Source: Saprospiraceae bacterium (GTDB lineage: Bacteria; Bacteroidota; Bacteroidia; Chitinophagales; Saprospiraceae). From it: a stretch of 64,000 nucleotides of DNA. The translations under genes were made by a program, and so were the position numbers. The stretch's first letter is position 1. Each line of letters starts with the position of its first letter. The stretch is from the NCBI GenBank assembly GCA_019638385.1, contig JAHBTW010000003.1, positions 124,001-188,000 on the forward strand. Reading direction: 5' to 3'. Of the stretch, positions 56,016 to 64,000 are shown piece after piece. A model generated the notes under the pieces. The model was not told where the DNA came from. It saw nothing but the letters and a program-made list of their open reading frames with translations, and did no database searches.

Positions 56016-57767
56016 TTATTCGCCGCCCCCCTCCGTGGCAGGTAGCGCCGGCGGCCGTATGCCCGGCAGATATACAGCGCCCTGTACCGGCCTTACGGCA
56101 AACGTATCGGCGCGGCGGCTCTTCAGGTACAGGTCTAAGGAGAGATTGTAGGGTTGCAGGTCGTTGTCGTTGATGCGATCCAGCGGCCAGGTTTCTACAG
56201 ATTCCACGGTGATGAAAAAGCGGCGACGACCGCCGTCGGCCTGCACATCGGCCAGCCGCACGGGCATGTCCATGTCGGCATTGCGAATGCTGAGCTTTTC
56301 AATGTAGGGCGCCACGTTGAAATCCACCGGATTGTCGGCATCTTCCACTTCTACCTCAAAGGTCCATTGCAGCGAAAACTGCCGGTTTTCTTTTTTGCCG
56401 ATGTTGAACTCGCCGCGGCCCGCTTTGGCGAGCGGATGAATGCTGGTGGGCGTTTCGGCTTCCACTTGTATGCGAATGTACTCGCCGCCCACGGGGTTGC
56501 GGCTGCGAATGGTATAGTGTAGTTGTGCCACACCCGATCGCTGATTTTGGTAGGGGTTGAAATAACTGCGAGCCGGCTTCCCGCTGAGCGCAAAACGGCA
56601 TCCGGAACTTTCCCCTTTGGAGAAAAAACCGACTTCCAGAGCCGGTGTACCGTCGAAGCTGCCGCTTGCCACGGTTTCTAATTCCCAAAAATAAGCGGTC
56701 ATTTCTTCCGGCACGCCGGGCAATTCCACCACATGTTGAAAACTCACTCCCTCCACCAATGCCGGACTGCTGTTGCCCAAGTAGGCCAGCGGCCGGATGC
56801 TCTCAAAATAACGGCGGATTTCTGCGGGTGTGGGAAGCGGCGCAAACAGGCTTTCGCGGCGATAGGCGGCATCAAAATCGGCATAGAGGATGGTTTGCCA
56901 GTCCGTTCCCGAAAAGGAACTTTGTTTGGAAGCGCCCACGCCGAAAGCTGCTTTGAGCCGTACCGGCAGTGGTCCGCTGAGGTTGAAAGCGCCTTCCGAT
57001 TCGATGCGCGCGTTTTCCTCGGCGGTGGATACATGCCGGATCATCACGCCCTGGAACTCGCGCAGATAATACGCCCGGCCGATGTATTCGGGGTGGTCTT
57101 TGTAAAATTGCCACAGCTTCATCATAGCTTCGGCGGTGCGGCGATCATTGGCCTCTAAGGCTACGCGCAGGGGCGATACAAAGGAACCGGAAATGGCCAT
57201 GACGGAAGATTCGCGGCGGCTGTCGGTGTCTAACGCCGCTTTGAAGGAAGCATAGGGCGGCTCAATGCCCGCATCCAAAGAGGCTTTGAGATAGCCGCCG
57301 CAAGTTTTGGTGAGCACAAAGGCATCGAAGTTTTCGTCGGGATGGATGGCAAAAGGTTGCGGCATACCCTCGAGTCGGAACACCCTCGACGGAGAGAAGC
57401 GCAGGCTGGAGAAAGGCATGCTGCGCTCCTGATCGTGAAAGATGTAAAACAGCAGCCCGCCGCCGGCAATATCGGCCGTTTCTACCGGGGTGCGCAAGCT
57501 GCGGCGTCCCAGAAACCGCGATGCATCGGGCGGCACAAAATCGCGGCCTTCTTCTTTTATTTTGAATCCGCAAAATTCGGCGTGGCGCTTGAAGGTTTGT
57601 TGCAGGGCATACCCCAGCGAGCTGCGCCCGTGAATGCGTTGGGGCGGCCAGTTGTCTTCTCTGTATTTTTCTAATTTGTTGAATGCCTTGTCGGTGGATT
57701 GCGCGAAGCTAATCAGCGGCATGATCCACAGCACAGCCGCCGATAGTAAAACCCATAATTTATTCAT
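56016..57767 (-). CDS. Secreted protein of unknown function
   Basis: 583 residues from the ATG at 57767 (MNKLWVLLSAAVLWIMPLIS, signal peptide ending near SFAQ); the frame is open to 57845 without support. The mature protein is rich in Arg/Glu and aromatic residues. It has no Cys-pattern, metal motif or catalytic signature that I recognise, and no T9SS sorting domain at the C-terminus. A helical-looking middle (about residues 200-260, LEANDRRTAEAMMKLWQFYK) is flanked by beta-rich parts, including a jelly-roll-like stretch near the C-terminus (QFSLQWTFEVEVEDADN). A periplasmic or secreted location is likely; the function is unknown. Confidence 0.65.
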   Translation of the reverse strand: MNKLWVLLSAAVLWIMPLISFAQSTDKAFNKLEKYREDNWPPQRIHGRSSLGYALQQTFKRHAEFCGFKIKEEGRDFVPPDASRFLGRRSLRTPVETADIAGGGLLFYIFHDQERSMPFSSLRFSPSRVFRLEGMPQPFAIHPDENFDAFVLTKTCGGYLKASLDAGIEPPYASFKAALDTDSRRESSVMAISGSFVSPLRVALEANDRRTAEAMMKLWQFYKDHPEYIGRAYYLREFQGVMIRHVSTAEENARIESEGAFNLSGPLPVRLKAAFGVGASKQSSFSGTDWQTILYADFDAAYRRESLFAPLPTPAEIRRYFESIRPLAYLGNSSPALVEGVSFQHVVELPGVPEEMTAYFWELETVASGSFDGTPALEVGFFSKGESSGCRFALSGKPARSYFNPYQNQRSGVAQLHYTIRSRNPVGGEYIRIQVEAETPTSIHPLAKAGRGEFNIGKKENRQFSLQWTFEVEVEDADNPVDFNVAPYIEKLSIRNADMDMPVRLADVQADGGRRRFFITVESVETWPLDRINDNDLQPYNLSLDLYLKSRRADTFAVRPVQGAVYLPGIRPPALPATEGGGE

Positions 57768-57907
57768 AGGAAAGCGAATGATTTTGCGCCCGGTAAACGC
57801 CGTTGCACCGGGCAGGTAGTATTTTGAATGAAACGTTTTTTCCATAACGCCGGGAGGGCAGGAAGGTTACAGGCGGGAAAAAACAGGAAGAGGAAATGTT
57901 AAGGTAG

Positions 57908-57938
57908 TTGTATCGCTAAGCGATGCGCTTTATTTTTG
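57908..57938 (+). promoter_or_regulatory. Promoter for the DUF3857 gene pair
   Basis: TTG at 57908, a 20-nt spacer, then TATTTTTG at 57931-57938, a full consensus match. The ATG at 58001 lies about 60 bp downstream. Confidence 0.7.
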
Positions 57939-58000
57939 TACTCCACCCACAATCCTCGTGTGCTCAAGACCCTTTTAATCAAAACTAAAAATTCAGTTTT

Positions 58001-59929
58001 ATGCCTTTCCCCCTACTTCAACTGTACCTATCCGTTTGTTGCCTCCTGATCCCGGTTTTTCTCTCTGCTCAAGTAAATGTGCTGCAATACGCCGCCATCA
58101 CAATTCCGCCCGATCTGAAAGAAAACGCGCATCAGGTGGTGCGGTTAGAACGCCTGGAGTTTCGCATTAAGGACAACAAAGAAGGCACGCTTTACCACAA
58201 AAAAGTAGTGACTTTGCTCAACGCTCATAATAGCGATGACGAATTGGTGCTGGGCTACAACAAAGATACGCGCATCCTCAAAATGCAGGCCAACATATAT
58301 GATGCCGCAGGTTTCTTAGTGCGCAAAATTGGCGGTAAAGAAAAAGAAATAGAGGATTGGGCGGCAGTAGATGGATTTTCTATATACAACGACGCCCGCA
58401 TCAAGCGGCTCAAAGTGGCGCATTCCTCTTACCCTTATACCGTGGAATACGAGTACGAAATGTCATTGCGGGGCATTTATTATGCTGTGTTTCCCGACTG
58501 GAATATCCAGGGCTATCACAGTGCGGTACAGGATGGCCGTTTTGTGGTGGAATTGCCCGACAATATGAATTTCTTTTTCAAAACGCTCAACACCGATCTC
58601 GCGCCCCGTGAAGAAACGCCCAAAGCCGGGCGGAAAAGTTGGGTATGGGAAGTGAAAGACCTGCCGGCCGTAGCGGGAGAGCCGTACAGTCCAAGCCCTT
58701 CGTCGGTGCTGCCCCGCGTGATTACTTCGCCCGATGCCTTCCAAATTGATACTTATTCCGGCAGCATGGCCTCCTGGAATCAATTCGGAGCTTTTGTTTA
58801 CAAACTCTATGAAGGCCGGGATATACTCCCTGCCAAAACAGCGGAAGAGGTGCGGCGTATTGCCGGCGAAGCAACCGGAACAGAGGCAAAGATAGCCGCG
58901 CTGTACCGTTATCTTCAAAACAACATGCGCTATGTGAGCGTACAAATGGGCATCGGCGGTTGGCAGCCTTTTGATGCGGTGTATGTAGCGCAAAACAAAT
59001 ACGGCGACTGCAAAGCGCTCACCAATTTTATGAAAGCCGCTCTCAAAGAAGCCGGCATTGAGGCATGGCCGGCGTTCATCAAAAGCGGTCGCCTCGACTA
59101 TGACATCACCGAAGACTTCATCACGCCGAGGTTCAATCACGTCATTTTGTATGTGCCGGGAGAGGACATCTGGTTGGAATGTACCAGTACCGACTATCCG
59201 CCCAACTACATCGGCGCGGGCAATGCCGACCGGAATGTCCTTTTAGTAACCCCGCAGGGCGGAAAGGTGATAAGAACGCCGGCGCTCAACCCCGAACGCA
59301 GCACACAGTCAAATCGCACGCGCATTCAGATGCAGCCCGACGGCAGCGCCGCTATTCAGCAAGCTACCCAAAGTACAGGCGAGTTGCATGAGCGCCTCAG
59401 GTACATTGTAAAAAACCTCTCTCAGGAGGAAAAGGAGAAGTGGCTGCTCAAAAACAATTCTCTGCCCGCGTTCACGCTCAGCCGCATGGATATGGACGCC
59501 GCGAATGAAGAACCGAAAGCCGGACTCAGCTATGAGGCCACTCTTGGACAATTCGGCGCCCGAACGGGTAAACGCTGGTTTGTGCCCCTCAATCCGGTCA
59601 ACGCCTTCAACGATGTGCCCCCTGCGCTCCACTCGCGGAGACTTCCCATCGCATTTCAGGAATCGTACCTCGAAGCGGACACCATTACAATTGAAATACC
59701 GAAGGGCTACGCCTTGGAGAGCTATCCTCGCGAACCCGTCGAAGTACGAAGCGATTTCGGCCGCTATACATTGCATGTAGCCGTAACGGATGCGGGCATT
59801 ACCGGCTATCGCAGTTTGCGCCTGGAACCCGCCCGGCTCGCTCCGGAAGGCTATGCCGAATTCCGCAATTTTTTTCGCGATGTGGCCAAATACGATGCTG
59901 CAAAATTGGTACTCATTCAGAAAGAGTAA
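58001..59929 (+). CDS. DUF3857 and transglutaminase-like domain protein, active triad present
   Basis: 642 residues. The signal peptide MPFPLLQLYLSVCCLLIPVF ends near LSAQ. DUF3857 covers about residues 50-230 (VVTLLNAHNSDDELVLGYN, YEYEMSLRGIYYAVFPDWNI). The transglutaminase-like domain has Cys337 in KYGDCKALTNFM, His380 in RFNHVILYV and the Asp in TSTDYPPN, so the Cys-His-Asp set is intact. A DUF3858-type beta domain follows to the C-terminus. Activity could be a protease or amidase; the family substrate is unknown. It is first of a tandem pair, with the paralogue 30 bp downstream. Confidence 0.9.
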   Translation: MPFPLLQLYLSVCCLLIPVFLSAQVNVLQYAAITIPPDLKENAHQVVRLERLEFRIKDNKEGTLYHKKVVTLLNAHNSDDELVLGYNKDTRILKMQANIYDAAGFLVRKIGGKEKEIEDWAAVDGFSIYNDARIKRLKVAHSSYPYTVEYEYEMSLRGIYYAVFPDWNIQGYHSAVQDGRFVVELPDNMNFFFKTLNTDLAPREETPKAGRKSWVWEVKDLPAVAGEPYSPSPSSVLPRVITSPDAFQIDTYSGSMASWNQFGAFVYKLYEGRDILPAKTAEEVRRIAGEATGTEAKIAALYRYLQNNMRYVSVQMGIGGWQPFDAVYVAQNKYGDCKALTNFMKAALKEAGIEAWPAFIKSGRLDYDITEDFITPRFNHVILYVPGEDIWLECTSTDYPPNYIGAGNADRNVLLVTPQGGKVIRTPALNPERSTQSNRTRIQMQPDGSAAIQQATQSTGELHERLRYIVKNLSQEEKEKWLLKNNSLPAFTLSRMDMDAANEEPKAGLSYEATLGQFGARTGKRWFVPLNPVNAFNDVPPALHSRRLPIAFQESYLEADTITIEIPKGYALESYPREPVEVRSDFGRYTLHVAVTDAGITGYRSLRLEPARLAPEGYAEFRNFFRDVAKYDAAKLVLIQKE

Positions 59930-59959
59930 AAGTCTAAAATACCTTAAAAACTCCTTATT

Positions 59960-61957
59960 ATGAACCTGTTAATTAAAATTGTTTTCGTCTGCTTTTGTAT
60001 GCCGATAGCCGCAACGCTTCCGGCACAAGACACAAAAATTGTATGGGGGAAGGTAGCCAATGAGGACCTCCGCATGAAGGTGTATGACATGGATACGGCA
60101 GCGGTAGCCGTAGTCCTTTCTGATGTGGGCAAACTTAAATTTGTGATTGGTCAGCGTGGAATTCGGTATGCTTTTGAGCGTCATCGGCGCATCAAGATAT
60201 TGAAAAGAGCCGGCTTCGAGTATGCCGACATCGCAATTCCGTTTTACAGCAAGGATATCGTAAAGTCATTGAAAGCACAGATTATTCAGCCCACCGGGAA
60301 AAAGAATCAATTAGACAAATCCGCTTTTTTTGAAGAAAAGGTAAATGAGGATGTGGTTGTCAAAAAAATTGCATTTCCGGATGTGCAGGAAGGAAGTATA
60401 GTTGAGTACAGTTATATTCAGGAATCGGAGAGGGTAGGGCGGCTTCAAGACTGGTATTTTCAGGACGATATTCCGGTTCGCTGGAGCGAGTATTTTTTGG
60501 CCATTCCTGAGTGGTATGATTATGCCGTTATCACACAAGGATGCCCGCCGGACATAACCGAGGCCCTGACCGGTACAGAAACTTTCACTTTCGAATTTTT
60601 GGTACATAAAAACAGCCATCCGGAAACGGTACAGGTAACTCCCAAAATGAGTTATTATCTGGTGGCCATGAAAGACGTGCCGGCCATGAAAATGGAGTCT
60701 TTCATAACGACGCCCGATGATTATCTCGCTCGTATCCGGTTTCAGCTCAGGTCGGTACAAACACCGCGCAAGGCTCTGGAAACTTATATGTCAACCTGGG
60801 AAGAACTGGCCGCTGAATTGATGGCGGATAAGGACTTCGGATTGCAGTTTTCTCAAAAGAGCAATTACAAAAAAGCATGGGAGGAGGCCTCCGGGCTTCT
60901 CACAGGCGCTGTATCTAACGACGAAAAAGCAGACCGCCTTTACACCTTTTTGGCCCGTTCAATGACCCAAATGGATGAGTACGGTATTCATTGCCGCAAT
61001 TCTTTGGATAAATGTTTTGAACAAAAAAAAGGCTCTCCCTCCGAAATCAACCTATTGTTGTTGGCCTTGTTGAAGGAGGCCGGCATGCAGGCGTATCCAT
61101 TATTGGTCAGTACGCGCAGCCATGGCCGAATGTTGGGTGAGTACCCATTTCTCGACCAGTTCAACCACGTTATGGTGATGGTTGAGTTGGACAAAGGGCC
61201 TAAAATCTATGATGTGGGCAGCATTGCGCGCCCGGCAGGGTATCCGCGAATAAATGCGCTCAACGGCATGGCCTGGCTCCTGAAACCCGACAAGCCGGAG
61301 TGGTTGGAGGTGAACCCGCCGGCCGGCAACAGCACGATCTTGCTGAAAGGCACGCTCGCTGAAAACGGAGCGCTCAGCGCTGCCATTCGCTACAAATATG
61401 AAGGTTACGACGCGATAGGACACAGGGAGGAACTCCAGGCAACCGCCCCGAAAACGTATTGGCAGAGGATTATTTCACAGGCCGATTCGGAAGCTGTTGT
61501 TGAATCGTTGGACATGGAAAACGCTGAGGCAAATGCTACTCCTTTGGCGGTTCAAATGGCGTGCGTGTTTCCCTCGGCGGCGAGCATCAGCGGCGAGTTT
61601 ATTTATCTTACCCCGGTTTTGCTTCCTGAATTCCGGGAAAACCCTTTCAAACTGGATGAACGCACTTACCCCGTTGAAATACCATACCCCTTTAGTGAGC
61701 AATTCATACTGCAATTGGATGTCCCCAAGGGGTATGGCATAGAGGAACTTCCTGAAAGCCTCCATTTGAGTTTACCGGAGAAAGGAGGGAGTTTTCAATA
61801 CACCGTCAATGCAACGAACGATGTGGTGACGGTCAGCTACAAACTCCGCATTGACCAGTTGGTATTTGAACCGGATGAATATGCCGGGCTGAAAGAGTTT
61901 TTTGACCGAATCATGTCCAAGCAGGCGGAGCAGGTGGTGTTGAAAAGAGCCGGTTAA
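59960..61957 (+). CDS. DUF3857 and transglutaminase-like paralogue lacking the catalytic Cys
   Basis: 665 residues; the signal peptide MNLLIKIVFVCFCMPIAATL ends before QDTK. The layout equals the upstream gene: DUF3857 (about residues 50-250), transglutaminase-like core (about 300-430) and a beta domain. At the catalytic position, KYGDCKALTN of the paralogue aligns with KKGSPSEINL here, so the Cys is replaced by Pro360. The His in FNHVMVMVEL is kept. The protein is therefore probably not catalytic by this mechanism and may act as a binding or regulatory partner. Sequence divergence between the two is large, so this is an old duplication. Confidence 0.88.
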   Translation: MNLLIKIVFVCFCMPIAATLPAQDTKIVWGKVANEDLRMKVYDMDTAAVAVVLSDVGKLKFVIGQRGIRYAFERHRRIKILKRAGFEYADIAIPFYSKDIVKSLKAQIIQPTGKKNQLDKSAFFEEKVNEDVVVKKIAFPDVQEGSIVEYSYIQESERVGRLQDWYFQDDIPVRWSEYFLAIPEWYDYAVITQGCPPDITEALTGTETFTFEFLVHKNSHPETVQVTPKMSYYLVAMKDVPAMKMESFITTPDDYLARIRFQLRSVQTPRKALETYMSTWEELAAELMADKDFGLQFSQKSNYKKAWEEASGLLTGAVSNDEKADRLYTFLARSMTQMDEYGIHCRNSLDKCFEQKKGSPSEINLLLLALLKEAGMQAYPLLVSTRSHGRMLGEYPFLDQFNHVMVMVELDKGPKIYDVGSIARPAGYPRINALNGMAWLLKPDKPEWLEVNPPAGNSTILLKGTLAENGALSAAIRYKYEGYDAIGHREELQATAPKTYWQRIISQADSEAVVESLDMENAEANATPLAVQMACVFPSAASISGEFIYLTPVLLPEFRENPFKLDERTYPVEIPYPFSEQFILQLDVPKGYGIEELPESLHLSLPEKGGSFQYTVNATNDVVTVSYKLRIDQLVFEPDEYAGLKEFFDRIMSKQAEQVVLKRAG

Positions 61958-61958
61958 A

Positions 61959-64000
61959 TCACTTCACCGTTCCGATAACCCTGAATTCCGTGCGTCGGTT
62001 GAGTTGGTGCTCGGCTTCCGGGCAGGTAACGCCATCCACACAGCGGTTTACGGGCCGCGATTTACCGTATCCTTTGGCAATCAGCCGCTTACTTTCAATG
62101 CCGCGCTCAATGAGCCACCGAACGACGATGTCTGCCCGTTTTTGAGAAAGTTTTTGGTTGAAACCCTTGTCCCCGCGCGTATCGGTGTGCGAACTGATTT
62201 CCAAAACGATGCCGGGGTTGTCTTCCAGCAGTTTTTGCAGGCGCGTCATTTCGGGCAGTGCGTCTTCCCGGATGTCAGAGCTGTACCGGTCGTAATAAAT
62301 CTGTAAGAGGTACGGAACGGTCTTGTCGCCGGCCGTAGCGGTGCCGGAAGCAAAAACGCCTTTGACCGGCGCATGAAGCGGTCGTTGTGTATTGGAGGCG
62401 CTGATCCAAAAGGGCTGCAATAATATCTCTAAGCGGAAGAGCGTAACGGCGCCCTCGGCGCATATCTGCTCGTCTAAGGTTTGGGCGAAATAATCGCCTT
62501 TTTCCACTTTGAATTTGTAGCACTTGCCTTTGGGGAGCGTGGTTGCAAACTGGCCATTCTGGTCGGAAACCAATGCCTGCGCCAATGCTCCCGATGCATC
62601 AAAGATGTGTATGGCGGCGCCGGACAACGGCGCCCCTTTGTCCTCGTCGAGCACGCGCCCGGTGAGTTCATAAATTTTTTCGGCCGCAAGCCGGATGGGG
62701 TAGGGGGTCGAAAAATCAAGACCGGTCTCCGTGTCGCAAATTTTCAGCGTTTGCGAATCGTAACCGGGAGCGCTTGCTGTTACGGTACAACAATCGTTTA
62801 CCGGAAAGCGCAATCCGGGTTTGCCGTCCGTCCGGTTGCAGGCGCTTTCCACCGCGGCGTTTTCGAGCGGGTTGCCGGTTGCGGCATCCTGAATGGAAAA
62901 ATTGAGCGTGCGGTAGGCATAACGAAACCCGTACACATCATCGCCGCCGGCGCCGCCGGGCCGGTTGGAACTAAAATAACCGGAAAGGCCGTCGGGGGCG
63001 AGGCTGAACGCAAAATCGTCTTCGGGCGAGTTGAACGGAGCGCCCAGATTTTCTACTGCGCCCCATTCTCCCTGCGCGCCGCCGGCCGCAACGCTGAACA
63101 GGTCTAAGCTGCCAAGGCCGGGATGACCGTCGGATGCAAAATACAAGCGGTTGTCGGGAGCTATAAACGGGAAGAGTTCATCGCTTTCGGTATTGATGTC
63201 GGGGCCGAGGTTGACGGGCGTACCCCATGCGCTTCCATTCCAGTCGGAGTAATAGAGGTCTTTGCCGCCAAACCCGCCCGGGAGGTCGGAGGAGAAATAC
63301 AAACGCTTTTCATCGGGGCTGAGCGCGGGGTGTGCGGCAGCAAATTCAGGCGGACAAAGGTTGAGCGGTTCCGGCTTCGACCATTTTCCGTCGTTTTGCC
63401 GGGTAGAAGTCATTATTTCCAACGGCACAATCCTGCTGTCGGTGTAAACGGTCGCACTTTCGCGGCTGCGGGTGTAAAATATGCGGCTGAGGTCGCGGCT
63501 GAAGACGGCGGCGGCTTCGTGCAGTTTGGTGTTCAATTCGGTCGCAAACGGCGCTGCATCAACCGCTTGTGAGGGCTGGGGCACAACAAACAAATCCATG
63601 AAGCCGCCGGCGCCCGCATTTCGGTTGGAGGCGAATACGAGGTCATTTCCAAATAAAACAGGAGACATATCCGCGAGCGGAGAGTTGAAACCCGCCTGAA
63701 AAACCTCGATTTGCCCGTCATTTTTGTTTTGGGCGGACGCCAGATAGCTGCATATATCGCGCAAGTGGGGAACTCTGCCGTCCGACGGGCTGCGCTCAAT
63801 GAAGGAGTCGAAAACGGGCTGTGCTGCCGTGCAGGATTCTGTCTGTAGCAATACGCGTCCATATTGCAGCAGGCAGTCGGGAGAGACGTTTTCCCAGTCG
63901 GTAATTTGCCGGAAGGCCGCCGCTGCATTGGCGTAGTCTAAGTTTTTGCGATAAGCTACCGCCAGACTGGTTTGTACTTTTTGATCGGGGCTTTTGGCGA
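61959..64000 (-). CDS. OmpA-family protein with TPR-like and PD40 repeats (5' end outside window)
   Basis: The frame is open to the right edge; a TTG at 63851 is internal, so the true start lies beyond base 64000. The visible part begins with TPR-like helices (SLAVAYRKNLDYANAAAAFR), then PD40/WD40-like propeller repeats (SPVLFGNDLVFASNRNAGAG, HPALSPDEKRLYFSSDLPGG, DFAFSLAPDGLSGYFSSNRP). A carboxypeptidase regulatory-like domain follows (ELTGRVLDEDKGAPLSGAAI), then a C-terminal OmpA peptidoglycan-binding domain (SSHTDTRGDKGFNQKLSQKR, LIAKGYGKSRPVN). This architecture matches the PorE-like T9SS-associated and related outer-membrane anchors of the phylum. It converges with the DUF3857 gene, leaving one base between stops. 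Confidence 0.9.
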   Translation of the reverse strand, partial: AKSPDQKVQTSLAVAYRKNLDYANAAAAFRQITDWENVSPDCLLQYGRVLLQTESCTAAQPVFDSFIERSPSDGRVPHLRDICSYLASAQNKNDGQIEVFQAGFNSPLADMSPVLFGNDLVFASNRNAGAGGFMDLFVVPQPSQAVDAAPFATELNTKLHEAAAVFSRDLSRIFYTRSRESATVYTDSRIVPLEIMTSTRQNDGKWSKPEPLNLCPPEFAAAHPALSPDEKRLYFSSDLPGGFGGKDLYYSDWNGSAWGTPVNLGPDINTESDELFPFIAPDNRLYFASDGHPGLGSLDLFSVAAGGAQGEWGAVENLGAPFNSPEDDFAFSLAPDGLSGYFSSNRPGGAGGDDVYGFRYAYRTLNFSIQDAATGNPLENAAVESACNRTDGKPGLRFPVNDCCTVTASAPGYDSQTLKICDTETGLDFSTPYPIRLAAEKIYELTGRVLDEDKGAPLSGAAIHIFDASGALAQALVSDQNGQFATTLPKGKCYKFKVEKGDYFAQTLDEQICAEGAVTLFRLEILLQPFWISASNTQRPLHAPVKGVFASGTATAGDKTVPYLLQIYYDRYSSDIREDALPEMTRLQKLLEDNPGIVLEISSHTDTRGDKGFNQKLSQKRADIVVRWLIERGIESKRLIAKGYGKSRPVNRCVDGVTCPEAEHQLNRRTEFRVIGTVK

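Overview
The window looks like a chromosomal segment from a Bacteroidota bacterium, most likely of the Saprospiria/Chitinophagia type. The evidence is: two secreted proteins with type IX secretion (T9SS) type A C-terminal sorting domains, a SusC-style TonB-dependent barrel, a DUF6089-type porin-like barrel, a LytS/LytTR pair, DUF3857 transglutaminase-like proteins, a YpdA-type reductase, and several Bacteroidota promoters (TTG/TTTG, 18-20 nt spacer, TAnnTTTG). Shine-Dalgarno sites are rare. Most genes are GC-rich, while the two restriction-modification loci are visibly AT-richer.

Layout. 0-4.7 kb: the end of a divergent SF1 helicase and a lipoprotein joining a degenerate GH3 domain to a serine beta-lactamase/esterase domain. 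4.8-8.3 kb: a two-gene C39 peptidase-ABC exporter plus HlyD adaptor operon with a good promoter. 8.4-16.3 kb: a GT2 glycosyltransferase, fmt, corA, a GT4/mannose-1-phosphate guanylyltransferase pair and a class A PBP. 16.5-26.2 kb, all on the minus strand: two T9SS cargo proteins, a PLD nuclease-like gene broken by an in-frame TAG, an IscA-family protein, a DUF6089 barrel, fabD and folE. 26.4-30.9 kb: a LytS/LytTR pair, a terminator, a hairpin-rich non-coding stretch with a 99-nt-spaced direct repeat, and an outer-membrane protein with ComEA-like helix-hairpin-helix motifs.

30.9-33.3 kb: an AvaI/BsoBI-type restriction-modification system. Its methyltransferase is split by a one-base shift at a T6 run, and its nuclease carries an A11 run. 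33.4-37.1 kb: one giant gene joining two D-Ala-D-Ala ligase modules, a membrane helix and PASTA domains. 37.2-44.6 kb: housekeeping genes (thiolase, GT2, DsbA/FrnE-like, YpdA, a TMTC-like membrane protein, a class III aminotransferase). 44.6-44.8 kb: four near-palindromic 15-mers in a mirrored arrangement. 44.8-51.4 kb: a type III restriction-modification operon with DinD between Mod and Res. 51.7-64 kb: a TonB receptor, a secreted EEP nuclease/phosphatase, a Uma2 protein, an unknown secreted protein, two tandem DUF3857 proteins (the second lacking the catalytic Cys) and an OmpA/PD40 protein running off the right edge.

Working together: PBP1A, the Ddl-PASTA fusion and the GH3/beta-lactamase lipoprotein all concern peptidoglycan. 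The glycosyltransferases and GDP-mannose synthesis concern surface glycans. T9SS cargo, barrels and OmpA proteins shape the outer surface. The two restriction-modification systems and the PLD gene are plausible defence functions. I saw no tRNA, rRNA, CRISPR array, transposase or phage gene.
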